Assembly: GCA_028694545.1 (NCBI GenBank)
Contig: JAQVKV010000199.1
Span: forward strand, 1 to 5,724
Direction: 5' to 3'
DNA from: Zavarzinia sp.
Lineage (GTDB): Bacteria > Pseudomonadota > Alphaproteobacteria > Zavarziniales > Zavarziniaceae
Length of the DNA: 5,724 nt
Below, one piece after another: positions 1-5,724 of the stretch (its first letter is position 1; each line of letters starts with the position of its first letter). The translations under genes were made by a program, and so were the position numbers. The notes beneath the pieces were generated by a model. It did not search any database, was not told where the DNA came from, and saw only the letters and a list, made by a program, of their open reading frames with translations.

Positions 1-899
1 GCCTCGCCATAGGCCCGCCCCTCGTCCTGCAGGGGATCAAAGCCGGCGATCACCAGGGTCGCCGGAGGCAGACCGGCAAGATCCGGATTCTGCAGGGGCG
101 AGACCCGGATGTCGGTCTTGTCCTGCTCCGGCGGCAGGAAATGGCCCATGAACCAATGCATCGCCGCGTCGGTCAGCAGGAAGCCCTCGGCATAGGTCTT
201 GTGCGACTGCCATTCGCGGCTGACGTCGACGACCGGATAGATGAGGAGCTGGTGCGCCGGCAAGGGATCGCCCGAAAGCTTCGCTTGCTGGCACACAACG
301 GCCGAAAGATGGCCGCCCGCGCTGTCGCCGCCGACGGCAAGACGCGCCGGATCGGCGCCGTAGTCGGCCGGATTGGCGACGACATGGCGCCAGACCGCAA
401 GGCAGTCGTCGATCGCCACGGGGAAGCGATGCTCCGGGGCCAGCCGGTAATCGACCGAAAGTACGCGACAGCGCGCCTCGTCGGCGATCTGACGGCAGGT
501 CAGGTCATAGGACTCGCGATCACCGATGACGAAGCCGCCGCCGTGGAAGAATACCAGCATGGGCGCGGGGCCGGCCGGCAGGTCACGCGGGACGTAGAGC
601 CGGACCGGCACATCACCGTGCGGCCCCGGCACGCGCCGCTCCTCGACGATCTCCATGGCGCGCGCGCGGCCGCCGAAGGAGTAGGCCATGTCGCGATACA
701 TCTGCCGCGCACCCTCGACCGGGAGGGTGTGGATCTCGGGCCGCTTGGCGGCCAGCGCCAGCAGAAACTGGAGCTGCGGGTCGAGCGTCTTGCCCTCGAG
801 CTGGATCGGCTTGCCCCCGCTCATGCGCACGAGCCAGGACTGGGGCAGGCGCACCAGGCCGGAAACCAGCCACTTCTCGAACATCCGGCGTAGGCCCAC
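1..899 (-). CDS. Alpha/beta-hydrolase, HSL-family (family IV) esterase/lipase, 3' end outside window
   Basis: This is probably a cytoplasmic carboxylesterase that hydrolyses short- to medium-chain acyl esters; the true substrate cannot be read from sequence. Seen: 299 codons open to the window edge. The oxyanion-hole motif HGGG lies at residues 119-122, a DYRLAPE block starts at about 150, the nucleophile elbow GDSAGG has Ser193, and a DPLQDEG block has the presumed catalytic Asp288. Known of the family: the catalytic His follows that Asp by roughly 30 residues, so it lies off the left edge, and about 20-50 residues are probably missing. Residues 1-100 would form the N-terminal cap. There is no obvious signal peptide. 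The start chosen is GTG at 899, which has a good ribosome site; ATG at 884 lacks one. The gene follows the TetR gene by 37 nt on the same strand, so it is probably co-transcribed and regulated by it. Family assignment is firm; substrate is unknown. Confidence 0.93.
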   Translation of the reverse strand, partial: MGLRRMFEKWLVSGLVRLPQSWLVRMSGGKPIQLEGKTLDPQLQFLLALAAKRPEIHTLPVEGARQMYRDMAYSFGGRARAMEIVEERRVPGPHGDVPVRLYVPRDLPAGPAPMLVFFHGGGFVIGDRESYDLTCRQIADEARCRVLSVDYRLAPEHRFPVAIDDCLAVWRHVVANPADYGADPARLAVGGDSAGGHLSAVVCQQAKLSGDPLPAHQLLIYPVVDVSREWQSHKTYAEGFLLTDAAMHWFMGHFLPPEQDKTDIRVSPLQNPDLAGLPPATLVIAGFDPLQDEGRAYGE

Positions 900-902
900 G
901 AT

Positions 903-911
903 CTCTCTCCC
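903..911 (-). promoter_or_regulatory. Ribosome binding site of the esterase gene
   Basis: On the minus strand this reads GGGAGAGAG. The core GGAG (907-910) sits 7 nt before the GTG at 899. The in-frame ATG 15 nt further in is preceded only by a CGCCGG stretch, so this site favours the GTG start. Confidence 0.6.
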
Positions 912-936
912 TCTCGACTGTTCTGGTGCGGAGCGC

Positions 937-1581
937 TCAGGCCCCCGCATTCCGCCTGGCGCCGCCGACCAGAAGATCGGTGGCGAAACGCGCCGCGCGG
1001 GCGACGTCGCCATCCTCGGTCTCCACCATGCGCGCGGCGAGATTGACCGCGATGCCGTGGATTGCCAAGGTCAGAAAATCCGTATTCGTGGTTGCGGGCA
1101 ACAAACCCCGTTCCACGGCATCCACGATATCCTCATGCAATTCGTCCCGGCCCTCTGCCATCTCGGGGCTGGCGAAGACCATGGCGATGGCGGCGACGTT
1201 GCGGCGCATGAGGTCGTAAGTCGGCCGGTCCTCGACCACATAGCGGAAATAGGTCGTGAAGGCCTCGTGGCAAAAGGCCTCGAAATCGCGGGCGGAGCGG
1301 CGGTCGGCACGCAGGCGACGGCGAAGGTTGCGCGCGCTTTCCTCGACAACCGCGCGGAACACCGCCTCCTTCGTCGGAAAGTAATTGTAGAAGGTGCCGG
1401 AGGCGAGCGATGTGCGGCGAATGATGTCGCGCACCGTGGTCGCGTCATAGCCGAGATTGCCGAAGACTTCCCGCGCGGCACTCAGGATCTGCGAACGGTT
1501 CTGCGCCTTGGTGGCCGCGCGCTTGCCGCCCCCGGCCTCGTCAGTCTCATCCTCATCGATCAATGCCAGTACTTCCACCAT
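937..1581 (-). CDS. TetR/AcrR-family transcriptional regulator
   Basis: This is a predicted one-component DNA-binding repressor of 214 residues, a typical TetR length. Seen: a short acidic, Ala/Gly-rich N-terminal tail (1-25), then the TetR DNA-binding domain at about 27-75. The helix-turn-helix covers about 48-68 and ends in the family signature SGTFYNYFPTKEAVF (61-75). Residues 80-205 are helical and divergent, as expected of a ligand-binding and dimerisation domain; the ligand cannot be deduced. The start is ATG at 1581, preceded by a G-rich stretch rather than a classic Shine-Dalgarno. It lies upstream of the HSL-family esterase on the same strand (gap 37 nt) and diverges from the channel operon across a 236-bp region. 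Inference: it represses its own operon, perhaps in response to an ester, acyl or aromatic compound handled by the esterase. A 15-bp inverted repeat 38 nt upstream of its start codon is a candidate operator. Confidence 0.95.
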   Translation of the reverse strand: MVEVLALIDEDETDEAGGGKRAATKAQNRSQILSAAREVFGNLGYDATTVRDIIRRTSLASGTFYNYFPTKEAVFRAVVEESARNLRRRLRADRRSARDFEAFCHEAFTTYFRYVVEDRPTYDLMRRNVAAIAMVFASPEMAEGRDELHEDIVDAVERGLLPATTNTDFLTLAIHGIAVNLAARMVETEDGDVARAARFATDLLVGGARRNAGA

Positions 1582-1619
1582 GCCGCCCCCCGACCGGGCC
1601 GCGGTAAAAATGATGCTAC

Positions 1620-1634
1620 CGACAGTTAGTGTCG
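1620..1634. promoter_or_regulatory. Candidate TetR operator (15-bp inverted repeat)
   Basis: Arms CGACA (1620-1624) and TGTCG (1630-1634) are perfectly inverted around the 5-nt spacer GTTAG. The site lies 39-53 nt upstream of the TetR start codon, where an autorepressor would normally bind. TetR-family operators are commonly 15-20 bp palindromes, often with GACA/TGTC-like arms. No convincing -35/-10 pair for the TetR gene was found around it. Binding by the neighbouring TetR is an inference from position and symmetry only. Confidence 0.45.
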
Positions 1635-1760
1635 AATTGCCCGCCCGGATCCTGCGAGAGACATCATCGCGAAAATGACGCCAGGGTCAATTCATCGTGG
1701 CACCGGATATTGCGACATTGCGGCCGGAAAACCGGCGCGCCCGCTGGCGAAACGGCCCGC

Positions 1761-1789
1761 TTGTCGCCTCGCCGACCGCTCGCTAGTGT
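1761..1789 (+). promoter_or_regulatory. Possible sigma70-type promoter for the channel-thioesterase operon
   Basis: TTGTCG (1761-1766, four of six matches to TTGACA) is followed after 17 nt by TAGTGT (1784-1789, three of six matches to TATAAT). The -10 would end 28 nt before the ATG at 1818, giving a leader of about 20 nt. The match is moderate. A weaker alternative starts at TTGCCC (1637-1642). The -10 overlaps an 8-bp sequence, TAGTGTCG, that also occurs in the palindrome at 1620-1634. Confidence 0.3.
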
Positions 1790-1817
1790 CGCGACGAGTA
1801 TTCATTCGCAGGCGGTC

Positions 1818-4319
1818 ATGCCATCCCTGAAGCATCGCACCTTCGTGCTCCTGCTGTTCCTGATGTCGTTCGTGGCCGCCCCCGCCCTGGCCGAGGACAC
1901 GCGCGGCACCCAGGAAAAGCCCATCGCCGGTGTCCCGATCGCCGTGGACGGGCGCCAGTTCACCGAACAGCTCAACACCTGGGCGGCCCGGCTCGACGCC
2001 CTGGAAGACGCGGTGCATGACAATGCCGCGAATGAAGTGCGCCTGACCGATCTCCGGCATGAACTCGAGGCCATCCGTGACGGCGCCCATGCGCTGGCCG
2101 ACAGCGCCAACGAATCCCTGACGCAGACGAAGACCCTGCTCGAGGCTCTGGGCCCCGCGCCGACGGACGACAGCGCCAAGGAGGCTCCCGAACTGGCACG
2201 CCAGCGGGCGAGCCTGAACGCCGAGCTGGCCGATTTCGACGGAAGGGCGAAACGCGCGCAGGTCGTCGCCACGCGGGCCTCCACCTTGATCGACGCCGCC
2301 GTGGAACAGACGCGCAAGCTGGTGACCGCCAAGGTCCTGGCGCGGAAGACCTCGCCCTTTTCCACCGCGCTCTGGCAGGAGGGCGTTCCCCAGGGGCTCG
2401 AAGCGCTGGCCCGGCTGGGAAATGCGCCGGCGGTGTGGTGGGAATCGCCGGCCACCCGGGACAGCCTGAACCAAGCCTTGCCGACCGTCCTTCTCGTGAT
2501 CGTCGGCGCCACCATCATGGGCTGGCCGATCCGTCGCTGGCTGCTGCGCCGGGGGGGCCCCCGGGCGGAGGAGGAAGAGCCGAGCGAGGGGCGCCGCGTG
2601 CTCGCGGCCGCCGCGGGCGGGCTGGCCTCCTGTGCCATCCCCGTGCTCGCAATGGGCTCCGTCTATGTCTCCCTGTCCGTGCACGGCCTGCTCGGTGACG
2701 ACATCCGGCCCCTCGCCAGCGGGCTTCTGGTCGGGCTTTCCTTCTACTTCATCATCGCGGGTTTCGCCCATGTCGCGCTGCAGCCGCACCTGCCCCGCTG
2801 GCGGGTCGCGGCCCTGGCCGAGGAAAGCGCGGACGCGCTGGATGCCCGGCTGAAGCTGCTGGCCGTGATGATCGGCTTCAACGGCTTCCTGCGCATTGCC
2901 CTTCGCGTCGCCGACAATGAGGACAGCTTCAGCTCCCTCGTCGACCTGCTCGCCAATTCGACCATCGCCTTCGGTCTGTGGCCCATGCTGGGCGACCGGG
3001 CATGGCGCCGCAGCCCGGAAAGCCTGGAACAGGCCCGCGACGGCGAGCCCGTCGATCCCCGTCTCTATGTCCTCGCGCGGCGGATCCTGCGCCTCGGCGT
3101 GCTGGCAATCCCGGTTGCCGCCCTCGCAGGCTATTACAACCTGTCCGACTATCTGACCCGGAACATCATCCTGGTCGGCCTGCTGTTCGGGCTCTACTGG
3201 GCGGTCTCCACCCTTGTCGGCGAAGCGGTATGGGCCTTGCTGAGTGCCCAGGGCGGGCCGCTGCGCCAGCTCCGGTCCGCCCTTGGCCTGTCGGACGATT
3301 CAGGGCGGATGGCGCATTTCTGGATCGCCGGCTTCTTCAATATCCTGCTCGGCTGCGCTCTCGTCGTGATGATGCTGCCAAGTGCCGGCGTACCGAAGCA
3401 GGACGTTGTCGACTTCCTGCAATCCGGCATCTCGGGCGTGCAGATCGGCAGCTTCAACATCTCCTTCACCGACATCCTGCTCGCCCTGCTGGTCTTCGCC
3501 GTCGCCCTGCGGCTGACGCGGATGGTGCAGCGCATGCTGGAACACCGGATCCTGCCGCAGACCCGCCTCGACGTCGGCGCGCAGAATTCGATCAAGTCCG
3601 CCGCGGGCTATGCCGGCACCACCATCGGCCTCGTCATCGCCGTTTCGGTTGCCGGCATCAATTTCTCGAATATCGCGATCATCGCCGGCGCACTTTCGGT
3701 CGGCATCGGCTTTGGCCTGCAGAACGTCGTGAACAATTTCATCTCCGGCCTGATCGTGCTGGCCGAACGGCCCGTCAAGGTCGGGGACTGGGTCGTCGTC
3801 GGTGGCGCCGAGGGCACGGTGCGGCGGATCAACGTCCGCGCCACCGAGATCGAGACCTTCAAGCGCACCACCGTCATCGTGCCGAATGGCGAACTGATCT
3901 CGCAGTCGATCGTCAACTACACCCTGCACAACAAGCTCGGCCGGGTCGACATTCCGATCGGCGTCGCCTATGGCACCGATCCCGCCCTAGTCGAGAAGAC
4001 ATTGATGGAGGTGGCGACCGGCCACAAGTCCGTGCTCTCCTATCCGAAGCCGCGGGTGGTCTTCCAGGCGTTCGGGGCCAGTTCGCTGGATTTCGAATTG
4101 CGCTGCTATATCGCCAACGTGGAAGAGATCCTGATCGTGCGCACCGCGCTGATGTTCGCGATCGAACGCAGCTTCCGTGAAAGGAACATCGAGATTCCCT
4201 TCGCCCAGACGGACATCAACTTCAAGGACCGCGATTTCGAGCGCCTTGAGGCCCTGGTCATGCGCCTCGTCGAGGCGCGTCTGGCGGCGGCGGACGACAA
4301 CCGGAAAGACGATGCATGA
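1818..4319 (+). CDS. MscS-family mechanosensitive channel, large multi-TM type with periplasmic N-terminal domain (DUF3772-like)
   Basis: This predicted inner-membrane channel opens on membrane tension and releases small solutes during hypo-osmotic shock. It has 833 residues. Seen: a signal peptide (1-25, hydrophobic core about 9-22, cleavage after APALA); a mostly helical periplasmic region with coiled-coil potential (about 45-175); and an SPFSTALWQEG stretch (179-189) resembling the end of DUF3772 domains. About eleven membrane segments follow, near 219-240, 261-288, 298-321, 346-363, 374-391, 422-440, 448-474, 501-524, 549-568, 594-613 and 616-647. The last is the Gly/Ala-rich pore helix. 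The MscS beta domain follows (RPVKVGDWV 651-659, VPNGEL 688-693), then the cytoplasmic alpha/beta domain to about 800. Eleven segments after an exported N-terminus place the MscS domain in the cytoplasm, as required. The frame is open upstream to GTG 1629, but only ATG 1818 puts the signal peptide first. The stop overlaps the next gene by 4 nt. It is not small MscS, and MscK proper is longer. Confidence 0.94.
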   Translation: MPSLKHRTFVLLLFLMSFVAAPALAEDTRGTQEKPIAGVPIAVDGRQFTEQLNTWAARLDALEDAVHDNAANEVRLTDLRHELEAIRDGAHALADSANESLTQTKTLLEALGPAPTDDSAKEAPELARQRASLNAELADFDGRAKRAQVVATRASTLIDAAVEQTRKLVTAKVLARKTSPFSTALWQEGVPQGLEALARLGNAPAVWWESPATRDSLNQALPTVLLVIVGATIMGWPIRRWLLRRGGPRAEEEEPSEGRRVLAAAAGGLASCAIPVLAMGSVYVSLSVHGLLGDDIRPLASGLLVGLSFYFIIAGFAHVALQPHLPRWRVAALAEESADALDARLKLLAVMIGFNGFLRIALRVADNEDSFSSLVDLLANSTIAFGLWPMLGDRAWRRSPESLEQARDGEPVDPRLYVLARRILRLGVLAIPVAALAGYYNLSDYLTRNIILVGLLFGLYWAVSTLVGEAVWALLSAQGGPLRQLRSALGLSDDSGRMAHFWIAGFFNILLGCALVVMMLPSAGVPKQDVVDFLQSGISGVQIGSFNISFTDILLALLVFAVALRLTRMVQRMLEHRILPQTRLDVGAQNSIKSAAGYAGTTIGLVIAVSVAGINFSNIAIIAGALSVGIGFGLQNVVNNFISGLIVLAERPVKVGDWVVVGGAEGTVRRINVRATEIETFKRTTVIVPNGELISQSIVNYTLHNKLGRVDIPIGVAYGTDPALVEKTLMEVATGHKSVLSYPKPRVVFQAFGASSLDFELRCYIANVEEILIVRTALMFAIERSFRERNIEIPFAQTDINFKDRDFERLEALVMRLVEARLAAADDNRKDDA

Positions 4320-4810
4320 GTAGTGACGACACGAAACCGAAACTGCTCGGCGAGCTGATCGGCGACAACAAGGACATGCTGCTGGCGCCCATCCCCTTCT
4401 CGATGGCCGTGGGCATGGAGGTGGTCTCCGTCGGCCCGTCGCGGGCGACGCTGCGCCTGCCCTGGCGCGACGACCTCGTCGGCAATCCCGAGACCGGGGT
4501 CCTGCATGGCGGCATCATCACGGCCCTGATCGACGCGGCCTGCGGCTCCGCCGTCATCTGCGCACTGACCAGGATGACGAGCATCGCCACCCTCGACCTG
4601 CGGATCGATTACCTGCGCCCCGCGACACCGGGCGAAGCCGTGCTGGTCGACGCCGAATGCTACCGCACCACGCGCAGCATCGCCTTCGTCCGCGCCCTTG
4701 CCCATCACGGCGATCGCGACGACGCCATCGCCCATTCCGTCGCCGCCTTCATGCTGGGCGCCAACCGCAGCCCGCCGGTTGATCGCGGCGTCTCGGGAGT
4801 AAAATCATGA
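4316..4810 (+). CDS. PaaI-family hotdog-fold acyl-CoA thioesterase, first paralogue
   Basis: This is a predicted cytoplasmic thioesterase that hydrolyses acyl-CoA or aryl-CoA to free acid and CoA. Its 164 residues form one hotdog domain, a usual family length. Seen: GNP (56-58), then the active-site segment LHGG (63-66) leading into the central helix with Asp73 in LIDAA, and the strand DLRIDYLRP (94-102). Known of the PaaI group: the HGG loop and an acidic residue nine positions after its His form the catalytic centre, with the active site usually at a subunit interface. The ATG overlaps the channel's stop (ATGA), with GGAAAG (4303-4308) 7 nt upstream, which supports this start and translational coupling. 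The stop overlaps the start of the second thioesterase in the same way. Substrate is unknown: phenylacetyl-, hydroxybenzoyl- or fatty acyl-CoA are all possible. No other paa genes are visible, so a phenylacetate role is not supported. Confidence 0.92.
   Translation: MSSDDTKPKLLGELIGDNKDMLLAPIPFSMAVGMEVVSVGPSRATLRLPWRDDLVGNPETGVLHGGIITALIDAACGSAVICALTRMTSIATLDLRIDYLRPATPGEAVLVDAECYRTTRSIAFVRALAHHGDRDDAIAHSVAAFMLGANRSPPVDRGVSGVKS
4795..4799 (+). promoter_or_regulatory. Ribosome binding site of the second thioesterase
   Basis: GGGAG lies 7 nt before the ATG at 4807, within the last codons of the preceding gene. It confirms the ATGA-overlap start and shows that the second thioesterase can be initiated on its own as well as by coupling. 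Confidence 0.6.
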
Positions 4811-5280
4811 CTCCGCCCGTCAGCCTGCCCAGGCTCGCCCGTCCCGTCGGCAACGACGGCCTGCTCGCGCTGATGCGCGCCATTCCCTTCGCCCGCCTGC
4901 TCGGCGTCGGCGCCACCCTCGACGACGAGGGCCGCGTGGTCGCGCAGATGCCTTTCGCCGAACACCTGATCGGCAATCCCCGCCTGCCCGCGCTCCACGG
5001 CGGCACCATTGGCGCCTTCCTGGAAATGACCGCGATCGCGCAGCTGATCGTCGACATGGCGGAACCGGGCATCCCGAAGACGATCGACATCACGATCGAC
5101 TATCTGCGCTCGGGCCGCCCGCGCGACACCTTCGCCCGCGCCATCGTCGCGAAGCACGGGCGCCGCGTGGCCAATGTCCGGGTGGAAGCCTGGCAGGAAG
5201 ACCCGACCCGGCCGATCGCGACGGCGCATGGCCATTTCATGCTGCCGCCCCCGACCGAAGGCGAGGCGCCGGAAGCCTGA
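4807..5280 (+). CDS. PaaI-family hotdog-fold acyl-CoA thioesterase, second paralogue (Glu in the acid position)
   Basis: A second predicted acyl-CoA thioesterase, 157 residues, one hotdog domain, probably cytoplasmic. Seen: LIGNP (54-58), LHGG (63-66), a central helix FLEMTA with Glu73, and the strand DITIDYLRS (94-102). These fall at the same residue numbers as in the upstream gene, so the two align without gaps through the active-site region, although overall similarity is low. The first copy has Asp at 73 and this one has Glu. Known: both acids serve as the catalytic carboxylate in characterised hotdog thioesterases (Asp in PaaI, Glu in the Arthrobacter 4-hydroxybenzoyl-CoA type), so this copy is probably active. 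It is the last gene of the operon; its stop is 21 nt from the convergent dsbB-like gene. Inference: the pair may be homologous enzymes with different acyl preferences, or subunits of one heteromer. Confidence 0.91.
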   Translation: MTPPVSLPRLARPVGNDGLLALMRAIPFARLLGVGATLDDEGRVVAQMPFAEHLIGNPRLPALHGGTIGAFLEMTAIAQLIVDMAEPGIPKTIDITIDYLRSGRPRDTFARAIVAKHGRRVANVRVEAWQEDPTRPIATAHGHFMLPPPTEGEAPEA

Positions 5281-5286
5281 ACCCCG

Positions 5287-5314
5287 GCGTCGCCCCTGAA
5301 CTCAGTGGCGACGC
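5287..5314. terminator. Hairpin between convergent genes, possible bidirectional terminator
   Basis: GCGTCGCC (5287-5294) pairs perfectly with GGCGACGC (5307-5314). After one C/T mismatch, CTG (5296-5298) pairs with CAG (5303-5305), closing a 4-nt loop. The hairpin begins 7 nt after the stop of the second thioesterase and covers the last codons and stop of the dsbB-like gene. Neither side has a run of T, so it is not a classic intrinsic terminator; it could still protect 3' ends or aid termination for both transcripts. Confidence 0.35.
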
Positions 5315-5724
5315 AGGGCGACCATGGTCGCCACCCCGGCGATGATGCTGGAAATCACGGCGTTCCATGCCGCCATGGACAGGCCGAGGAACGACCACGG
5401 GATGTCGCCGCAGCGGACCATCGGCGCGGTCTCGATCCGCGACAGCATGTCCTCGACCGAGGCGGCGGGCCCGCCGGCACCGCTGCAGGACGCAAGCCCC
5501 TGCCACCAACCCTGCTCGACCCCCACATGGAAGAGCGCGATGCCGACACCGGTGACCAGCGCCAGCAGGCCCAGGGCGAAGGCGATCCGCCCGAAGACGC
5601 GCGGCAGCAAGACTGCGGCGAGGCCCCGGCCAGGGCCCCGGCATGGGCCCAGCGTTGCCACAGGCACAATTCGCAAGGCGCGAGGCCGCCGAAGATCTGA
5701 AAGCCGAAGGCGCCGGCCAGCAGC
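5302..5724 (-). pseudogene. dsbB: DsbB-like disulfide bond formation protein, frameshifted, 5' end outside window
   Basis: DsbB is an inner-membrane quinone reductase that reoxidises periplasmic DsbA. Seen in two frames: from 5723 leftward, one frame encodes FGGLAPCELCLWQRWAH with the first redox pair CxxC (codons 5675-5664). From about 5622 to the stop at 5302-5304, a second frame encodes the rest: a membrane helix, HVGVEQGWW, the second pair of cysteines (codons 5487-5485 and 5412-5410, the latter in VRCGDIPWSFLG) and a final helix. The frames join if one base is restored near 5622-5623, giving AGALAGALAAVLLPRV across the junction, a natural DsbB sequence. About 140 residues are then present, with roughly 20-25 missing at the N-terminus. 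As written, the protein would go out of frame soon after the CxxC. A TTG at 5676 could open the second frame, but that product lacks the CxxC. It is either a recent pseudogene or a sequence error. The family call is strong; the symbol is by family only. Confidence 0.85.
5619..5642. repeat. Tandem imperfect 12-bp repeat at the dsbB frameshift
   Basis: CGAGGCCCCGGC (5619-5630) is followed directly by CAGGGCCCCGGC (5631-5642). Read on the minus strand, the upstream copy encodes Ala-Gly-Ala-Leu, and the other would do the same if one base were restored at 5622-5623. Tandem GC-rich repeats are prone to replication slippage and to assembly or base-calling error, which fits the frameshift here. Confidence 0.7.

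Noticed and set aside
141..893. A 250-codon plus-strand open frame opposite the esterase
   Set aside because: It is antisense to a gene with clear family motifs, is rich in Arg, Asp, His and Gly as is usual for high-GC shadow frames, and has no recognisable domain.
688..1629. A 313-codon plus-strand open frame spanning the esterase-TetR junction
   Set aside because: It runs antisense across two well-supported genes and their intergenic gap. Its product resembles no family.
1709..1722. ATTGCG repeated twice, 8 nt apart
   Set aside because: The repeat is six bases long, occurs only twice and is not symmetrical; chance is sufficient.
1723..1736. GCCGG-AAAA-CCGGC hairpin in the divergent intergenic region
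   Set aside because: It has only a five-base-pair stem, with no T run and no clear link to an expression platform. Stems of this size are frequent by chance in GC-rich DNA.
1629..1817. A GTG start at 1629 for the channel, giving 63 more residues
   Set aside because: The extra residues are not protein-like, would bury the signal peptide and would run through the candidate operator and promoter. The ATG at 1818 places a signal peptide at the N-terminus.
1692..2789. A 365-codon minus-strand open frame opposite the channel
   Set aside because: It covers the reverse of the signal peptide and periplasmic domain. Its composition is Gly-, Arg- and Gln-rich with no domain, as expected for a shadow.
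2978..4180. A 400-codon plus-strand open frame inside the channel gene
   Set aside because: It is a shifted reading of the channel's membrane and MscS domains and is extremely Arg-rich. The in-frame channel protein explains this DNA.
5619..5642. Programmed ribosomal frameshift as an explanation for the split dsbB-like frame
   Set aside because: No slippery heptamer followed by a fitting stimulatory structure was seen, and DsbB is not known to use recoding. A lost base in a tandem repeat is simpler.
5302..5676. A complete 124-residue minus-strand gene starting at TTG 5676
   Set aside because: Its first 15 or so residues are the out-of-frame reading of the DsbB CxxC region. The real N-terminal part lies in another frame, so this is the downstream half of a frameshifted gene.

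Overview
The window is about two-thirds G+C, with C/G-ended codons and long spurious reading frames opposite the real genes. The proteins (a large multi-TM MscS channel with a signal peptide, an alphaproteobacterial-type DsbB, a TetR with an HSL-family esterase, tandem PaaI-type thioesterases) suggest a high-GC alphaproteobacterium. The sequence does not fix the order or genus. No RNA gene, CRISPR array, insertion sequence, phage gene or origin was seen.

Layout. (1) Positions 1-1581 on the minus strand hold a two-gene unit: a TetR-family regulator (937-1581), then, 37 nt downstream, an alpha/beta-hydrolase of the hormone-sensitive-lipase (HSL) family that starts with GTG at 899 and runs off the left edge. 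(2) Positions 1582-1817 are a divergent intergenic region. It has a 15-bp inverted repeat (1620-1634) close to the regulator's start, a plausible TetR operator, and a possible -35/-10 pair (1761-1789) for the rightward genes. (3) Positions 1818-5280 on the plus strand form a compact operon: an 833-residue MscS-type channel, then two paralogous hotdog-fold thioesterases. Both junctions are 4-nt ATGA overlaps, so the three genes are probably translationally coupled. (4) Positions 5302-5724 on the minus strand hold the 3' part of a dsbB-like gene, convergent with the operon and only 21 nt away. A hairpin spans this junction.

How the genes may work together. The TetR protein probably controls itself and the esterase. 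It might also influence the channel operon from the shared region, because an 8-bp half-site recurs over the candidate channel promoter. The channel would release solutes on membrane tension, and the thioesterases would hydrolyse acyl-CoA thioesters. Why these are co-expressed is not evident.

The most notable observations are: the dsbB-like frame is broken by an apparent one-base loss inside a tandem 12-bp repeat (5619-5642), and the two thioesterases align without gaps through their active-site region but differ in the presumed catalytic acid (Asp73 versus Glu73). Otherwise these are recognisable families in a fairly ordinary arrangement, and I do not see a convincing new multi-gene system.
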